A stretch of DNA of 64,000 nt from the NCBI RefSeq assembly GCF_012275515.1, contig NZ_JAAZQL010000009.1, forward strand, positions 1 through 64,000, written 5' to 3'. Numbering within the stretch: position 1 is the stretch's first letter; each line of letters starts with the position of its first letter. The notes below the pieces were generated by a model. The model was not told where the DNA came from. It saw nothing but the letters and a program-made list of their open reading frames with translations, and did no database searches. Below are positions 17,822 through 26,089 of the stretch, piece after piece. Made by a program: the position numbers and the translations under genes. This DNA is from Novosphingobium sp. SG707. Its GTDB lineage: Bacteria; Pseudomonadota; Alphaproteobacteria; Sphingomonadales; Sphingomonadaceae.

Positions 17822-18394
17822 TTATGCTGGTCCACCCCGCGTCGGAAAGACTGGCCCCAGCATCGCCATCGCCGCCGCGTCATAGGGTCGCTGCAGGGCG
17901 ACGATCTCTTCATAACTGCCACGCAGCCAGGTGTTGTGGTCTTCGGGCCGCAGAATCGTCACCATCGCCTTGGGATGGATAGGCGCAACCAGCTCATTGG
18001 CACCGCATGTCACCATCGCGGAGGCACTGCCGTCGACTGTCGCCTGCGAGAAGCCGACCACGGCAAAGACAGGCTGATCTGTAACCGAGAACCACATCTC
18101 GCTCTTAAGCGGCGGCTTACCGTCGCCCAGATCATGCTTTTCGGGCGTGAACTCGGCGAACTCGGTGAGCGGAACGAGACAGCGGTTAGCCGGCTTCTCG
18201 GCGAGCCTTCGCCAGTGGGGCAGACCAAGCTGACGCACATTGGTCATCGGCCAGGCCGCCTTGCCGCCCAGCACATCCCAGATCATCACGTCCCAGCCTC
18301 GCTCGCCATTGTCGCGCGGTCGCTCGCCAAACAGCTTGTTGGCGGCCCCAAACAGGGCTTCCGGCTAATCAGCGAAACGGGCACGATTACACAT
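17822..18394 (-). pseudogene. SRAP/YedK (HMCES-like) gene with a premature stop
   Basis: SRAP proteins crosslink to abasic sites in single-stranded DNA through Cys2. From ATG at 18394 the frame reads MCNRARFAD, then a TAG at codon 10 (18365-18367), then continues in the same frame through PEALFGAANKLFGE to the normal end at 17822. Later family segments are intact: CLVPLTEFAEF, a WFSVTDQPVFAVVGF core and HPKAMVTILRPEDH. So a single nonsense change, probably GAG to TAG, removes the N-terminus with the catalytic Cys. A restart at Met about 36 would give a protein without that Cys. It borders remnants of other DNA damage genes. Confidence 0.85.
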
Positions 18395-18438
18395 GGGCAA
18401 ATCCTATCAGCGGGGAGGGGAAGGGCAAGCATCCCACC

Positions 18439-18786
18439 TCATCGAAAGTCGCGCGTCCTTACCTTGATCCCCTCAGTGGGCTGGCCCGGGATGATGCCGG
18501 AGCCAAGAGCAAGGTCGGGATCAAACATATTGCGCGCCGGGCGGCCCAGCACCCGCTCCTCCGGATCGCGACGATCTGGCCCGCTGCCATGCTTGACCAC
18601 ATCCGCGCGGGCCACGGGATCCATCCCGCTGGTGTCCCCACGCCCGCCAACGCTGGCGAGCAGCGGGGAGAGATCGTCGAGCCGCTGAGCCACCACATGG
18701 ATCACCTCGCCCTGGACCTGTCCGCCCCGCTGGCGCCGCGCTCGATTTATCATTTGAGCGGGGAAGCGCGCCATGGCTGGGAGCAC
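18439..18786 (-). pseudogene. C-terminal fragment of error-prone DNA polymerase DnaE2
   Basis: About 110 residues match the end of DnaE2 (ImuC), the SOS-induced lesion-bypass polymerase. The recognisable run is GEVIHVVAQRLDDLSPLLAS, followed by a linker and the typical terminal KVRTRDFR. Upstream of about 18770 the similarity fades and no polymerase catalytic domain is present, so nearly all of a ~1,000-residue gene is missing. imuA and imuB are absent too. It sits next to the broken SRAP gene; SRAP and DnaE2 genes are often neighbours in sphingomonads. It is not expected to be functional. Confidence 0.75.
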
Positions 18787-18820
18787 AGCATCGCCAAGAT
18801 GGAGAAGACGCGTTGGTCGA

Positions 18821-19300
18821 TCACCTTGCGCAGCCTTTCGGAGAAAGGTCGACGGGAACTCTCCTTGCGGTCCTGATCCGTGCTGCCAGATCGCGGCTGT
18901 TCAGGTCTTCTGCGGCCCAGCCCACGGAGGCGCCGACGAACTCCAGGACGTCGAACCGCACGTCCAGCTCACGCATGGCCATCTCTTCCTGCGCAGCTTC
19001 ATCAAAGTCTTCAGCTTCGGACATATGTTCGATGACGGGCGACATTCGCACCAGGATCGCCTCGGCGGCCACATCGGCGGGCACGAGGCCTTGGGCTTCG
19101 CACCATGCCCGTAATCGCACGATGTCGCCAAAAGCGCCATCCGGGCCCAGGCTCGCCGCATAGCCCTGCTGGACCTGTTCCCAAGTCAGATCGACAGACC
19201 GCATCTGTTCGAAAGCATGCTCCCACACGTCGCGAGGGGCATTGTCGCCCGGCAGTTGGAAGCCGGGAAGGTCGGGCGTGGGATAGCGCAGTGAGTCCAT
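18821..19300 (-). CDS. Conserved hypothetical protein of a DNA-repair/plasmid-like cassette
   Basis: This 159-residue acidic protein resembles hypothetical proteins that I associate with sphingomonad accessory regions, but I know no function for it. It contains WEHAFEQMRSVDLTWEQVQ and an acidic helix EDFDEAAQEEMAMRELD. No signal peptide or membrane segment is seen. ATG at 19298-19300 is chosen because the sequence upstream in frame is of different character. It lies just upstream of the dnaE2 fragment on the same strand and is divergent from the TolA-like gene. It may be intact. Confidence 0.55.
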   Translation of the reverse strand: MDSLRYPTPDLPGFQLPGDNAPRDVWEHAFEQMRSVDLTWEQVQQGYAASLGPDGAFGDIVRLRAWCEAQGLVPADVAAEAILVRMSPVIEHMSEAEDFDEAAQEEMAMRELDVRFDVLEFVGASVGWAAEDLNSRDLAARIRTARRVPVDLSPKGCAR

Positions 19301-19400
19301 GCAGGCGATAACGTTCAAGTGGGCGTTTGGTTCATGCGGTGAGTTCGCCGCGCCGACCGGCGGATTGGCATCCAAGCGGCGTTTGGATTGTTTAGTCCCT

Positions 19401-19939
19401 ATGGCCAACAAACGCGCACTCAAGGTTTTCCGTACCTCTGCAGGCTTCGAGGACACCTATATTGCCGCGCCCAGCCAAAAGGCGGCGCTCGAGGCATGGG
19501 GCGCCAGGCGCAACCTCTTCGCGCAGGGGGTGGCCGAGCTTGTGACGGACCCTGAACTCGCGAAGGCGGCGCTAGCTCGTCCCGGCCAAGTGCTGCGCGT
19601 CCCACGCGGCACAACCGCCGAACATCTGGCGGCGGGGGAACGTCGAAAGCAACGAAGGCGAAAGCAACTCCGTCGGAGAGGGTGAAGGAAAAGCCGAGCC
19701 CGCCCAACCCAAAGCCTCGGCCCAGTCGCGAAAAGCTGGACGCTGCCCGCGCGGGGGTGGAGCGCAGGCAGAAGGAGTTCGAAACGGCAGAGACGAAACT
19801 GGTGAAGCAGATTGAGGTGCTCAAAGCGCAGTTGGCTGAACGCAAGCGCGAGAACGGCAAGGAGCTTGCTCGCCTGCGAGAACGCGTCGAGGACCAAGAG
19901 CGCCTTTACCGCAGGGCCTTGGCGGACTGGCAGGGCTAG
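19401..19939 (+). pseudogene. TolA-like hypothetical gene with a frameshift in a G run
   Basis: Two frames join into one protein of about 178 residues. The first (from ATG 19401) reads MANKRALKVFRTSAGFEDTY and a compact domain up to TAEHLAAG. The second runs from within the GGGGG tract at 19634-19638 through GTSKATKAKATPSE-like sequence into a charged coiled coil (KLVKQIEVLKAQLAERKRENGK) ending at 19939. Adding one G to the run restores a single frame. Sphingomonad homologues are often labelled TolA-like because of the coiled coil. If no repair is assumed, a 94-residue protein and a GTG-started 85-residue protein overlap by four bases (GTGA). Confidence 0.65.
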
Positions 19940-20119
19940 CCCAAAGCCATGGGCGTGGTGCATCCTCGACATCCCGGCGCGTGTGCAAAGCATGACCGAT
20001 TTTCATCGCAGCAATCCTCTGTCGGCGATTCCCATCGAACATGCTGGCCCCGATGTTCCGCAAGAGCAGGATCGCGCGGCATCGCCGCGCGGCTCGAGCT
20101 AGCGTTACCCGGCGCCATC

Positions 20120-20386
20120 TTATTCGTCGGATGGATCGCCTTCGTAATCGGCGAGAGCTGCCTCCACCATCGCCTGCCAGACCCCAGCATCGCCGGCATT
20201 GGCCATCACGATATCGGGCTCGCGCAGCGTTTTGAGGATGGCGACCGCCTGGCCTATGTAGAGGGGCCATTCCGCTTCGACCTCATCGCCCGCCGAGGGT
20301 TCGTAGCCTTCCCCGTTCACGCTGAGGCGCTCGGCGGCGAGAACCCGGGCAATCCGTTCCACCGCGCTCAATTCCGAAATGGGCAT
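20120..20386 (-). CDS. Conserved hypothetical protein, 88 residues
   Basis: This small acidic protein starts at ATG 20386 with a strong ribosome binding site (AAGGAAGGTGAT). It reads MPISELSAVERIARVLAAERL and contains WPLYIGQAVAILKTLREPD. It looks like a small alpha-helical protein family found in sphingomonad accessory DNA. I know no function. It lies between the TolA-like gene and the exonuclease remnant, all of which seem to belong to one accessory cassette. There is no sign of damage. Confidence 0.6.
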   Translation of the reverse strand: MPISELSAVERIARVLAAERLSVNGEGYEPSAGDEVEAEWPLYIGQAVAILKTLREPDIVMANAGDAGVWQAMVEAALADYEGDPSDE

Positions 20387-20514
20387 ATCACCTTCCTTTG
20401 CGCTGTCGACCTCCTGCGGCCGGTGCCGATGAAATGGTCAAAGCGTCGCCTGGTTTCCTTCGGACCCGGATATGCCTTGCTGCGTCGCGGCTTCGGCTTG
20501 TCGCCAAGCTTTAC

Positions 20515-20716
20515 TCACACAGGCGCATGGGTATCGACCTGACCATCGACCAGTTTTTGGCAGAGGGCTGAGCAGCAAATGGTCGATCCGCAGGCTCGCG
20601 ATGCGGCTGTAGGCGTGGCGGAAGTAATCACAAAACGTACAGATCAATTTGGCGGGATGCTGGTGGCGCAAGGCATCGGTCCAGCCTTGCGCCAAGAGGC
20701 GTGCGTAGGCGTCTCT
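20515..20716 (-). pseudogene. Exonuclease III (XthA-like) C-terminal remnant
   Basis: One frame gives RDAYARLLAQGWTDALRHQH and then TFCDYFRHAYSRIASLRIDHLLLSP, which matches the C-terminal part of exonuclease III, where TFWDY and RIDHLL are hallmark segments. After the run DHLLLSPL the frame slips; the next frame reads QKLVDGQVDTHAPV and stops. In intact proteins about 12 residues including the catalytic SDHAPV His lie between VDT and the end, so there is also a small deletion. The N-terminal catalytic residues are missing upstream, where an in-frame TAG occurs. This is a dead fragment of an AP endonuclease. Confidence 0.7.
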
Positions 20717-20840
20717 GGCGTGCTAGTGGTCATAAAGGGCAAGCCACATGGTGATGGTCCGATCAGCGCAGCCATCCAGCGGGTGATCGACGTCTGAAGT
20801 CCACGTCGAATCTACCCCGCCCTCGACTTTGATCAGCCCC

Positions 20841-20882
20841 CGGCATCGTACCTGCGCGCATTAGCGCGCAGGTACGATGCCG
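20841..20882. repeat. Perfect 19-bp inverted repeat over a gene end
   Basis: Bases 20841-20859 and 20864-20882 are exact reverse complements, separated by ATTA. The right arm encodes the last six codons of the SnoaL-like gene, and the loop holds its stop codon. The stem is GC-rich and very stable. No T run follows on either strand, so it is not a textbook rho-independent terminator, though it could block 3' exonucleases or end transcription of the minus-strand operon. Confidence 0.85.
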
Positions 20883-21415
20883 ACCTGTCTGAGGAATGTG
20901 AGATTGTCTTCTAGGTGCCAGTTGTCGGTAATCTGTCCTTTCTGGATGCGTAGAATGTCGGTCGCGATGAAGTCGATCGCTTGGCCCTTGCCCTGCACGC
21001 CGTCGAGACTGCCGGTGAAATGGCCCGTGAAGTGCAAATGCGATACCACCCGGTCCCCGACCACAAGCCGCTGAACGACGTCCATCCTGAGATCAGGAAC
21101 GGCGGCGAGAAACGCTTTCGAGGCAGCGACGGGTCCGCTGGGGCCTTGAGGCCGGCCCGGCGGCAGGGTGTGGTCCACGAAGCGCGGCGAGAGCGCCCGG
21201 CGTAGCAGAGCGGGGCTGCCATTCTCCCAGAAACCATAAAAGGCATCGACCGGCTTAAGCAGGGCATCTCTCGTCGTCGGCGACATGCCTGATGCGACAA
21301 TCAGTTCCTGCGGTATTGCCATGGCGAGTGCGGCGACATCATCGACCTGTGCAGCCTCGGCGGGTGCCGCGGCGGCCACGGTCAAGGCTATCAGAGGGAA
21401 CAGGCGCATGATCAT
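20861..21415 (-). CDS. Exported SnoaL-like protein
   Basis: This 184-residue protein has a signal peptide (hydrophobic residues 4-18, Ala-rich cleavage region). The mature part looks like the NTF2/SnoaL fold (ester cyclase and delta-isomerase relatives): DAFYGFWENGSPALLRRALS, then DHTLPPGR, then HLHFTGHFTG and DILRIQKGQITDNWHLED. The final segment is typical of SnoaL-like proteins. It is the last gene of a minus-strand operon with an atypical SDR and a deacetylase, and starts four bases after the SDR stop. The substrate is unknown. Confidence 0.8.
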   Translation of the reverse strand: MIMRLFPLIALTVAAAAPAEAAQVDDVAALAMAIPQELIVASGMSPTTRDALLKPVDAFYGFWENGSPALLRRALSPRFVDHTLPPGRPQGPSGPVAASKAFLAAVPDLRMDVVQRLVVGDRVVSHLHFTGHFTGSLDGVQGKGQAIDFIATDILRIQKGQITDNWHLEDNLTFLRQVGIVPAR

Positions 21416-21419
21416 CTCC

Positions 21420-22130
21420 TCACGCGATCGTGCCGCCGCCGTCGATCATGACGGTGGCGCCGGTGGCGAAAGGGTTGGTTGCGAGGAACAGGATGGCCTG
21501 CGCGATATCCTCGGGCTGGCCGATGCGTTGTGCGGGAAGCTTCGCGGCTGCTTGTTCGAACAGCCGCTGCCGGTCCGCCTCAGACATTCCGCTCCACAAC
21601 GGCGTGTCGATCATACCCGGTGATACGGTGTTGACGCGAACGGGCGCCCTTTCGAGTGCAAGTCCCCGCCCCAGCGCCTCGAGTGCGGCGTTGATCGCAC
21701 CCTGAAGCACCGATGTCGCGCTCGGCCGATGGGACAGAAAGCCCGAGACAAAGGTCAACGAACCACCGGTATTAATCCGGACGGCCCGTGCGATCCGGTA
21801 TGCGCCCCAGAACTTGCTCTCCATCGACGCTTTGGCATCCTCGATCGCCAGTGTGCTTATCGCGCCGGATTTCGTGGCGGCAGCCGCGATCACAACATGA
21901 TCGAACGGAGCGGTGCTCTCAAAGAAAGCCTCCACCGCGTCATTATCGAGGAAATCGACTAGAGCCGTTTCAGCACCCGTCACAGCGGCAAGCGAGATGA
22001 GCTTGTCGGTGTTCCGGCCTGTTGCGACAACCTGCGCGCCGACGGCGGCGAAGGCCTTGACGGTCGCTTCGCCGATCCCGCCAGCGGCACCGACCACGAG
22101 GACGTGTTGGCCCTTGAGTTCGATAGTCAT
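21420..22130 (-). CDS. Atypical SDR without the Tyr-x3-Lys pair
   Basis: This 236-residue protein has the SDR fold with a glycine-rich cofactor loop (GAAGGIGEAT) and the conserved VRVNTVSPGMIDTPLW and IDGGG segments. Where classical SDRs have Ser-x12-Tyr-x3-Lys, this one reads SGFLSHRPSATSVLQGAI, with Leu and Ile at the Tyr and Lys positions. A subgroup of SDRs lacking these residues is known (Lin1944-like), of undetermined function, so this is a family trait and not a mutation. It starts with ATG after GGAGAAC-type sequence, and lies 22 bases after the deacetylase stop. Confidence 0.85.
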   Translation of the reverse strand: MTIELKGQHVLVVGAAGGIGEATVKAFAAVGAQVVATGRNTDKLISLAAVTGAETALVDFLDNDAVEAFFESTAPFDHVVIAAAATKSGAISTLAIEDAKASMESKFWGAYRIARAVRINTGGSLTFVSGFLSHRPSATSVLQGAINAALEALGRGLALERAPVRVNTVSPGMIDTPLWSGMSEADRQRLFEQAAAKLPAQRIGQPEDIAQAILFLATNPFATGATVMIDGGGTIA

Positions 22131-22152
22131 TCTTGTTCTCCTTCAAGAGGGA

Positions 22153-23151
22153 TCAGGCCGAGGACCCCGGCAGACCGCTGATCGCGGGCGCTCCGCGATC
22201 AAAGACAGGCGTCTGAGGGCGGTGGGCGAGGGCGTAGGCGGCGATCTCGTCCTTGCGGGCAAACCAGACGCCGGCCTTCGATTTGGCATAGGCCAGGAAA
22301 CGGTCGAGGACGCGAACACGGTTCGCATGGCCGGAGATGCGATCGTGCAATGACACGACCATCATCCGCCGCTTGTGCGCGCCCTCCTCGTAAAGCTGGT
22401 CGAATTCGTCCTTCAACGCCTGCTCATAAGCATCTGGATTCCAGCTCCCGAAGGGAAAGGAGACGATGTCGTTCATGTGAAGTGTGTAAGGAACGGTGAC
22501 GAAGTCGCCGCCTTTGAGCTTGATGATGAACGGCTGGTCCATGCTCGGCTCGTCGATATGGTATTGGAAGCCGAGCGACTGGAGGATGTCGAGCGTATGC
22601 TGCGAGTTGCGCATCCAATAGGCGTTCCACCCGAGCGGCTGCTGGCCTGTGATCTTCTCAATGCTTGCTGCGCCCTCGGCGATGAAACGCCGTTCGGCAT
22701 CGGGATCGAGAGCATAGCTGTTTTGCCAGGCGCGACCATGCGCAGCGGCCTCATGTCCCCGGCGAACGATCTCACGGGCCAGATCCGGCGCCTTCTCGAT
22801 CGCTTGGCCGACCATGAAAGACGAGAGTTTGACCTGGTACTTGTCCATCAGGTCGAGGATGCGCGGTATGCCCTCGTAAATGCCATACTGAAAGAAAGCG
22901 TTGGTAGGAAGGTCGGGCAAACCCTTTTCGATAGGGTCGGGAATGATGCCACCCGCGCCCGAAATGGGCTGTCCGCCAGCTTCGAACATGAGCGAAAAAC
23001 TGACGGCGAGACGGGCATCGTTCGGCCAGAAAGGTCCGGAAGCAGGCATGATGACCTCCTGAGCTTTGAGCGTCGGCGACAAGGTAACCGCAGCAGCGGC
23101 GAAGCCGCTGCCGAGAAGGGTTCGGCGGGTAAGGGGAAGCTGCGTTGTCAT
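22153..23151 (-). CDS. PuuE-like polysaccharide deacetylase family protein, Tat-exported
   Basis: This 332-residue protein begins with a twin-arginine signal (RRTLLGSGFAAAAV at residues 9-22). The rest follows the NodB-fold branch that includes PuuE allantoinases: AVSFSLMFEAGGQ in place of the usual Asp-Asp motif, then GHEAAAHGRAW with the His pair, a YWMRNSQHTLDIL middle part and VVSLHDRISGHANR near the end. It probably hydrolyses an amide or cyclic amide in the periplasm, but the substrate is not clear. It is the first gene of the operon with the atypical SDR and SnoaL-like protein, divergent from a LysR gene. Confidence 0.85.
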   Translation of the reverse strand: MTTQLPLTRRTLLGSGFAAAAVTLSPTLKAQEVIMPASGPFWPNDARLAVSFSLMFEAGGQPISGAGGIIPDPIEKGLPDLPTNAFFQYGIYEGIPRILDLMDKYQVKLSSFMVGQAIEKAPDLAREIVRRGHEAAAHGRAWQNSYALDPDAERRFIAEGAASIEKITGQQPLGWNAYWMRNSQHTLDILQSLGFQYHIDEPSMDQPFIIKLKGGDFVTVPYTLHMNDIVSFPFGSWNPDAYEQALKDEFDQLYEEGAHKRRMMVVSLHDRISGHANRVRVLDRFLAYAKSKAGVWFARKDEIAAYALAHRPQTPVFDRGAPAISGLPGSSA

Positions 23152-23231
23152 AGCGCAGATATCGGCTCTTGCGCCCCGGGCGATAAGCTGTGAATAATTT
23201 CATGCACACTCGCATCAAGGTTGATAATGCA

Positions 23232-24125
23232 ATGCTGGATGATCTTAACGAACTGAAGACATTCCGCGCCATCCTGAGCGAAGGCAGTCTATCGGCAGCG
23301 GCTCGGCGAATGGGCCTGACGCTGGCGGTGGTCAGTAAGCGGTTGGCAACCTTGGAGAGTCGTGCCGGGGTGCGCCTTATCCATCGTAGTACACGCTCGC
23401 TCAGCGCCACTGAGGAAGGCGCGCGGCTGCTGATCGACGTCGAACGGGCGCTCGACGCAATCGAAGCCGGCGAGGAAAGGCTCGCTGGCGGCCGGGACGA
23501 GCCGGTCGGCACTCTTCGCGTCAGTGCACCTATCTCGTTCGGCCGGCGCTACGTCGCGCCGGTGCTCGGTCGCCTCGCTACGCGCTATCCTAGGCTTGCC
23601 GTGTCCCTGTACCTCAATGATCGGTTGGTCGATCTCGTCGGGGAGGGGCTGGATCTGGTGATCCGCATCGGCACTTTGACCGACAGTTCGGCCATGATGC
23701 GGAAACTTGCCGACAATCGGCGCATCCTCGTGGCATCGCCTGGTTATCTTGATCGCGCGGGTCGGCCCGAAACGCCGGAACAGGCTGCTGAGCACGAATT
23801 CCTGCGCTACGGCAGTGCGGCCGAGCCCTGGCATCTCAAGGGGCCGGGCGGGGCAACCGCTCATGTCGCTGCGGCAGCACGAATGCGTGTCGATAATGGC
23901 GATGCGGTCCACGACTGGGCGCTCGCTGGCCTCGGCATCATGCTCAAATCGGAGGTCGACGTCGTCGAAGATATGTCACTTGGACGGCTGGAGCGCGTAC
24001 TGCCTAACTGGGATTGCGGCGAAGCGCCGATTGTCGCACTTTATCCTACAGCACAATACCTGCCGCTCAAGACCCGCGTTTTTCTCGATGAGCTGTCCGC
24101 GCATATGGCGGGTTTGCCAAAGTAG
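23232..24125 (+). CDS. LysR-family transcriptional regulator
   Basis: This 297-residue protein has an N-terminal winged helix-turn-helix (about residues 5-63: FRAILSEGSLSAAARRMGLTLAVVSKRLATLE) and a C-terminal effector domain typical of the large group of LysR repressors near SDR genes. ATG at 23232 gives the canonical N-terminus; GTG at 23190 and ATG at 23202 are in-frame alternatives. It stands head to head with the deacetylase operon, so autoregulation and control of that operon from the shared 80-base gap is likely. It appears intact. Confidence 0.9.
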   Translation: MLDDLNELKTFRAILSEGSLSAAARRMGLTLAVVSKRLATLESRAGVRLIHRSTRSLSATEEGARLLIDVERALDAIEAGEERLAGGRDEPVGTLRVSAPISFGRRYVAPVLGRLATRYPRLAVSLYLNDRLVDLVGEGLDLVIRIGTLTDSSAMMRKLADNRRILVASPGYLDRAGRPETPEQAAEHEFLRYGSAAEPWHLKGPGGATAHVAAAARMRVDNGDAVHDWALAGLGIMLKSEVDVVEDMSLGRLERVLPNWDCGEAPIVALYPTAQYLPLKTRVFLDELSAHMAGLPK

Positions 24126-24232
24126 TGCTAGCTTAAGAACAGGCCTGTATTGGCTGAGCGGCGCATTACTTCGAATTGACCTGTCGCGCAAGGCGCTCAA
24201 AAACAGGGGAGGATTTTTTTCAGAGGCGTTGC

Positions 24233-24564
24233 TTGACAACCATCCTGTTCATTTGCAGCCAGAACCACCTGCGCAGCCCAACGGCCGAGCAGGTGTTTGC
24301 CGACTATCCCGGCCTTGAGGTGTCCTCAGCCGGCACCAACCATGATGCCGAAAACCCCCTGACCGCAGGACTGGTGTCATGGGCCGACATCATCGTGGTG
24401 ATGGAAAAGCAGCACCGCGCCAAAGTGCAACGGCGGTTCCGCGCGGCCTGCAACGTGGGCAACGGATCATCTGCCTCAATATCTCGGACGACTATCCCTT
24501 CATGCAGCCGGAACTGGTGGAACTGCTCAAGGCACGCATGGCGCGGCATCTTCCGCCAGCATGA
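24233..24564 (+). pseudogene. Low-molecular-weight phosphatase-like gene, frameshifted
   Basis: The frame from about 24233 (a TTG start) reads TTILFICSQNHLRSPTAEQ, which contains the C-x5-R-S phosphate loop of low-molecular-weight tyrosine phosphatases, and goes on through VSSAGTNHDAENPLT and WADIIVVMEKQHR. Near 24455 the frame is lost; a second frame continues with GQRIICLNISDDYPFMQPELV to 24564. One missing base or two extra bases explain it. Homologues are about 105-110 residues, so both halves together are full-length. Active-site residues are kept in the first half. It is probably a recent pseudogene. Confidence 0.75.
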
Positions 24565-24672
24565 TCATGAATGAACGACAAGTTTGGGTGGCTCCACCGG
24601 AGGCGTTGAACGTCTCCTTTAAGGGCGTAAGCTACAGCAATCACTCAATTCGGACGGATGTCACTCAATCAA

Positions 24673-24698
24673 GCCCGTTACGCGATCACGTAACGGGC
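24673..24698. repeat. Perfect 10-bp inverted repeat
   Basis: GCCCGTTACG at 24673-24682 and CGTAACGGGC at 24689-24698 form a perfect stem with a six-base loop (CGATCA). It lies between the phosphatase remnant and the 3' end of the DUF4349-like fragment. No T run follows, so a terminator role is uncertain; a protein-binding site is possible. Confidence 0.55.
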
Positions 24699-24741
24699 AG
24701 GTATGCAAGAAGCAAAAGCTTGCAGGCCCCACGTTGCCGTC

Positions 24742-25315
24742 TCAATCAGCGGGAGGGCCAAAGAGCTTCCGGCGTAACTTCGCAAAATACCTCCAGCGCC
24801 ACAGCAGGATCAGGCCCAGCCCAAGAACAGCCCAAGGCATGCCGTAAGCAAGACCGAGGAGCACGGTACTCATCATAGTGGTCATGCTGATCCATCCGGC
24901 ATGAGCGGCATCGCGAATGAGGTTGTTGCCGAAAGCAAACCCGCCTTCACCGCGATAGTTGAAACTCATGGGAGTATTGGCCAATTGCTCCGCGCTATCG
25001 GCTTGTGCGGACTTCTCCTGTGTGATCTGACCCCGCAGCTTTGCAATTTCAGACCGCAACGTTTCCCTTTCGGGATCATTGGGCTTCATGGCGGCAAGCT
25101 TGCGTTCAAGCTCGGCGATCTGGCTTTGGATCGATTGACTGCGCTGCTGGGACGCTGAGATTTTGGCGGCTGCGTCTTCTCCGGTGATTTCGGAATCGAC
25201 CAGCTTACCCGCAGCTTTCTGCACCGCTGCAATGCCCTCTTTGCCGAAGCTGCGAGCCAGGGCGGGAGCCAGCTTGAATTCAAGTGATGCGGAAACACGG
25301 TCATTGTCGTTCAAG
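24742..25315 (-). pseudogene. DUF4349-like membrane protein, 5'-truncated
   Basis: About 190 residues of a protein like DUF4349: a mixed domain (ASLEFKLAPALARSFGKEG), a coiled coil (QSIQSQIAELERKLAAMKPND to about residue 110), then MSFNYRGEGG and two membrane helices near the C-terminus (residues ~140-180, YGMPWAVLGLGLILLW), ending in a basic tail. Full-length relatives start with a lipoprotein or signal sequence and about 80 more residues. Here the 5' end is abruptly replaced near 25315 by the 3' part of a TonB receptor gene on the other strand, so promoter and start are lost. The family call is moderate. Confidence 0.6.
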
Positions 25316-26089
25316 GCCGGGGCTGAGTACAAATTCTCGTCCGATCTGATGACGTATTATTCGTTCTCGCAGGGGTTTAAGTCGGGTGGTTGGACCACGC
25401 GTTTGCTTGACGTCATATCACCGCCGAACGACATCAGTCAGCTGACCTTCCGGCCCGAGACGGCCAATACGCATGAGCTTGGTCTGAAATCCACGCTCCT
25501 CAATCGCAAGCTGCGTCTCAATCTGGCGGCCTTCAGCACCGATTATGACAACATGCAGGTTACGGTCTACAATGGCCTTTCACCCGTATTCAAAAATGGC
25601 GGCAAGGCCACGATCCGCGGCTTTGAGGCCGAGGCGCAGGCGAAGCTGGGCGAATTGTCGATCAACGGCAGCGTCGGCTATCTGGATGCCTATTATCGCC
25701 AGCTCAGCCCCGGCGTGACATTCGCGGCAAGCAACAAGCTGGTCAATACCCCCGAATGGTCGGCCGCTTTTGGTGGGTTTTGGCGGCACACTCTGGCAAA
25801 CGGCAGCGCACTCTCTCTGGCTGCCGATTATAGCTACAAGAGCAACGTTCATCCTGATGCGGAAAATTCGCGTTACCTTCAGTCGGGCAATGTCGGCATG
25901 CTGGATGGCTCGATTGGGTATACCGGCAGGGATGAGCGCTGGAGCCTGACCTTGGGCGTGCGCAATCTGACCGATAAGCGCTTTGTCGTTGGCGGGTTTG
26001 ATCAATCCTCCCCCGGCAGTGTAGGCTTTGTATCCGCAACCTATAGTCCGCCTCGCCAGTGGTATCTCACCTTGCGGGTTCACGACTGA
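25316..26089 (+). pseudogene. TonB-dependent receptor, C-terminal fragment
   Basis: About 255 residues of the barrel of a TonB-dependent receptor: AGAEYKFSSDLMTYYSFSQG, then FKSGGW, a repeated strand-turn pattern, GGKATIRGFEAEAQ and the C-terminal GVRNLTDKRFVVGG and YSPPRQWYLTLRV. Such receptors are 700-900 residues; the signal peptide, plug and most of the barrel are missing. The fragment begins at the junction with the DUF4349-like fragment. It cannot make a working receptor. Confidence 0.85.

Noticed and set aside
18395-18438. LexA (SOS) box upstream of the SRAP gene
   Set aside because: No GTTC-N7-GTTC or GAAC-N7-GAAC pattern is found in the short upstream region.
20841-20882. Calling the 19-bp hairpin a standard rho-independent terminator
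   Set aside because: There is no T run on either strand after the stem, so it is listed as an inverted repeat.
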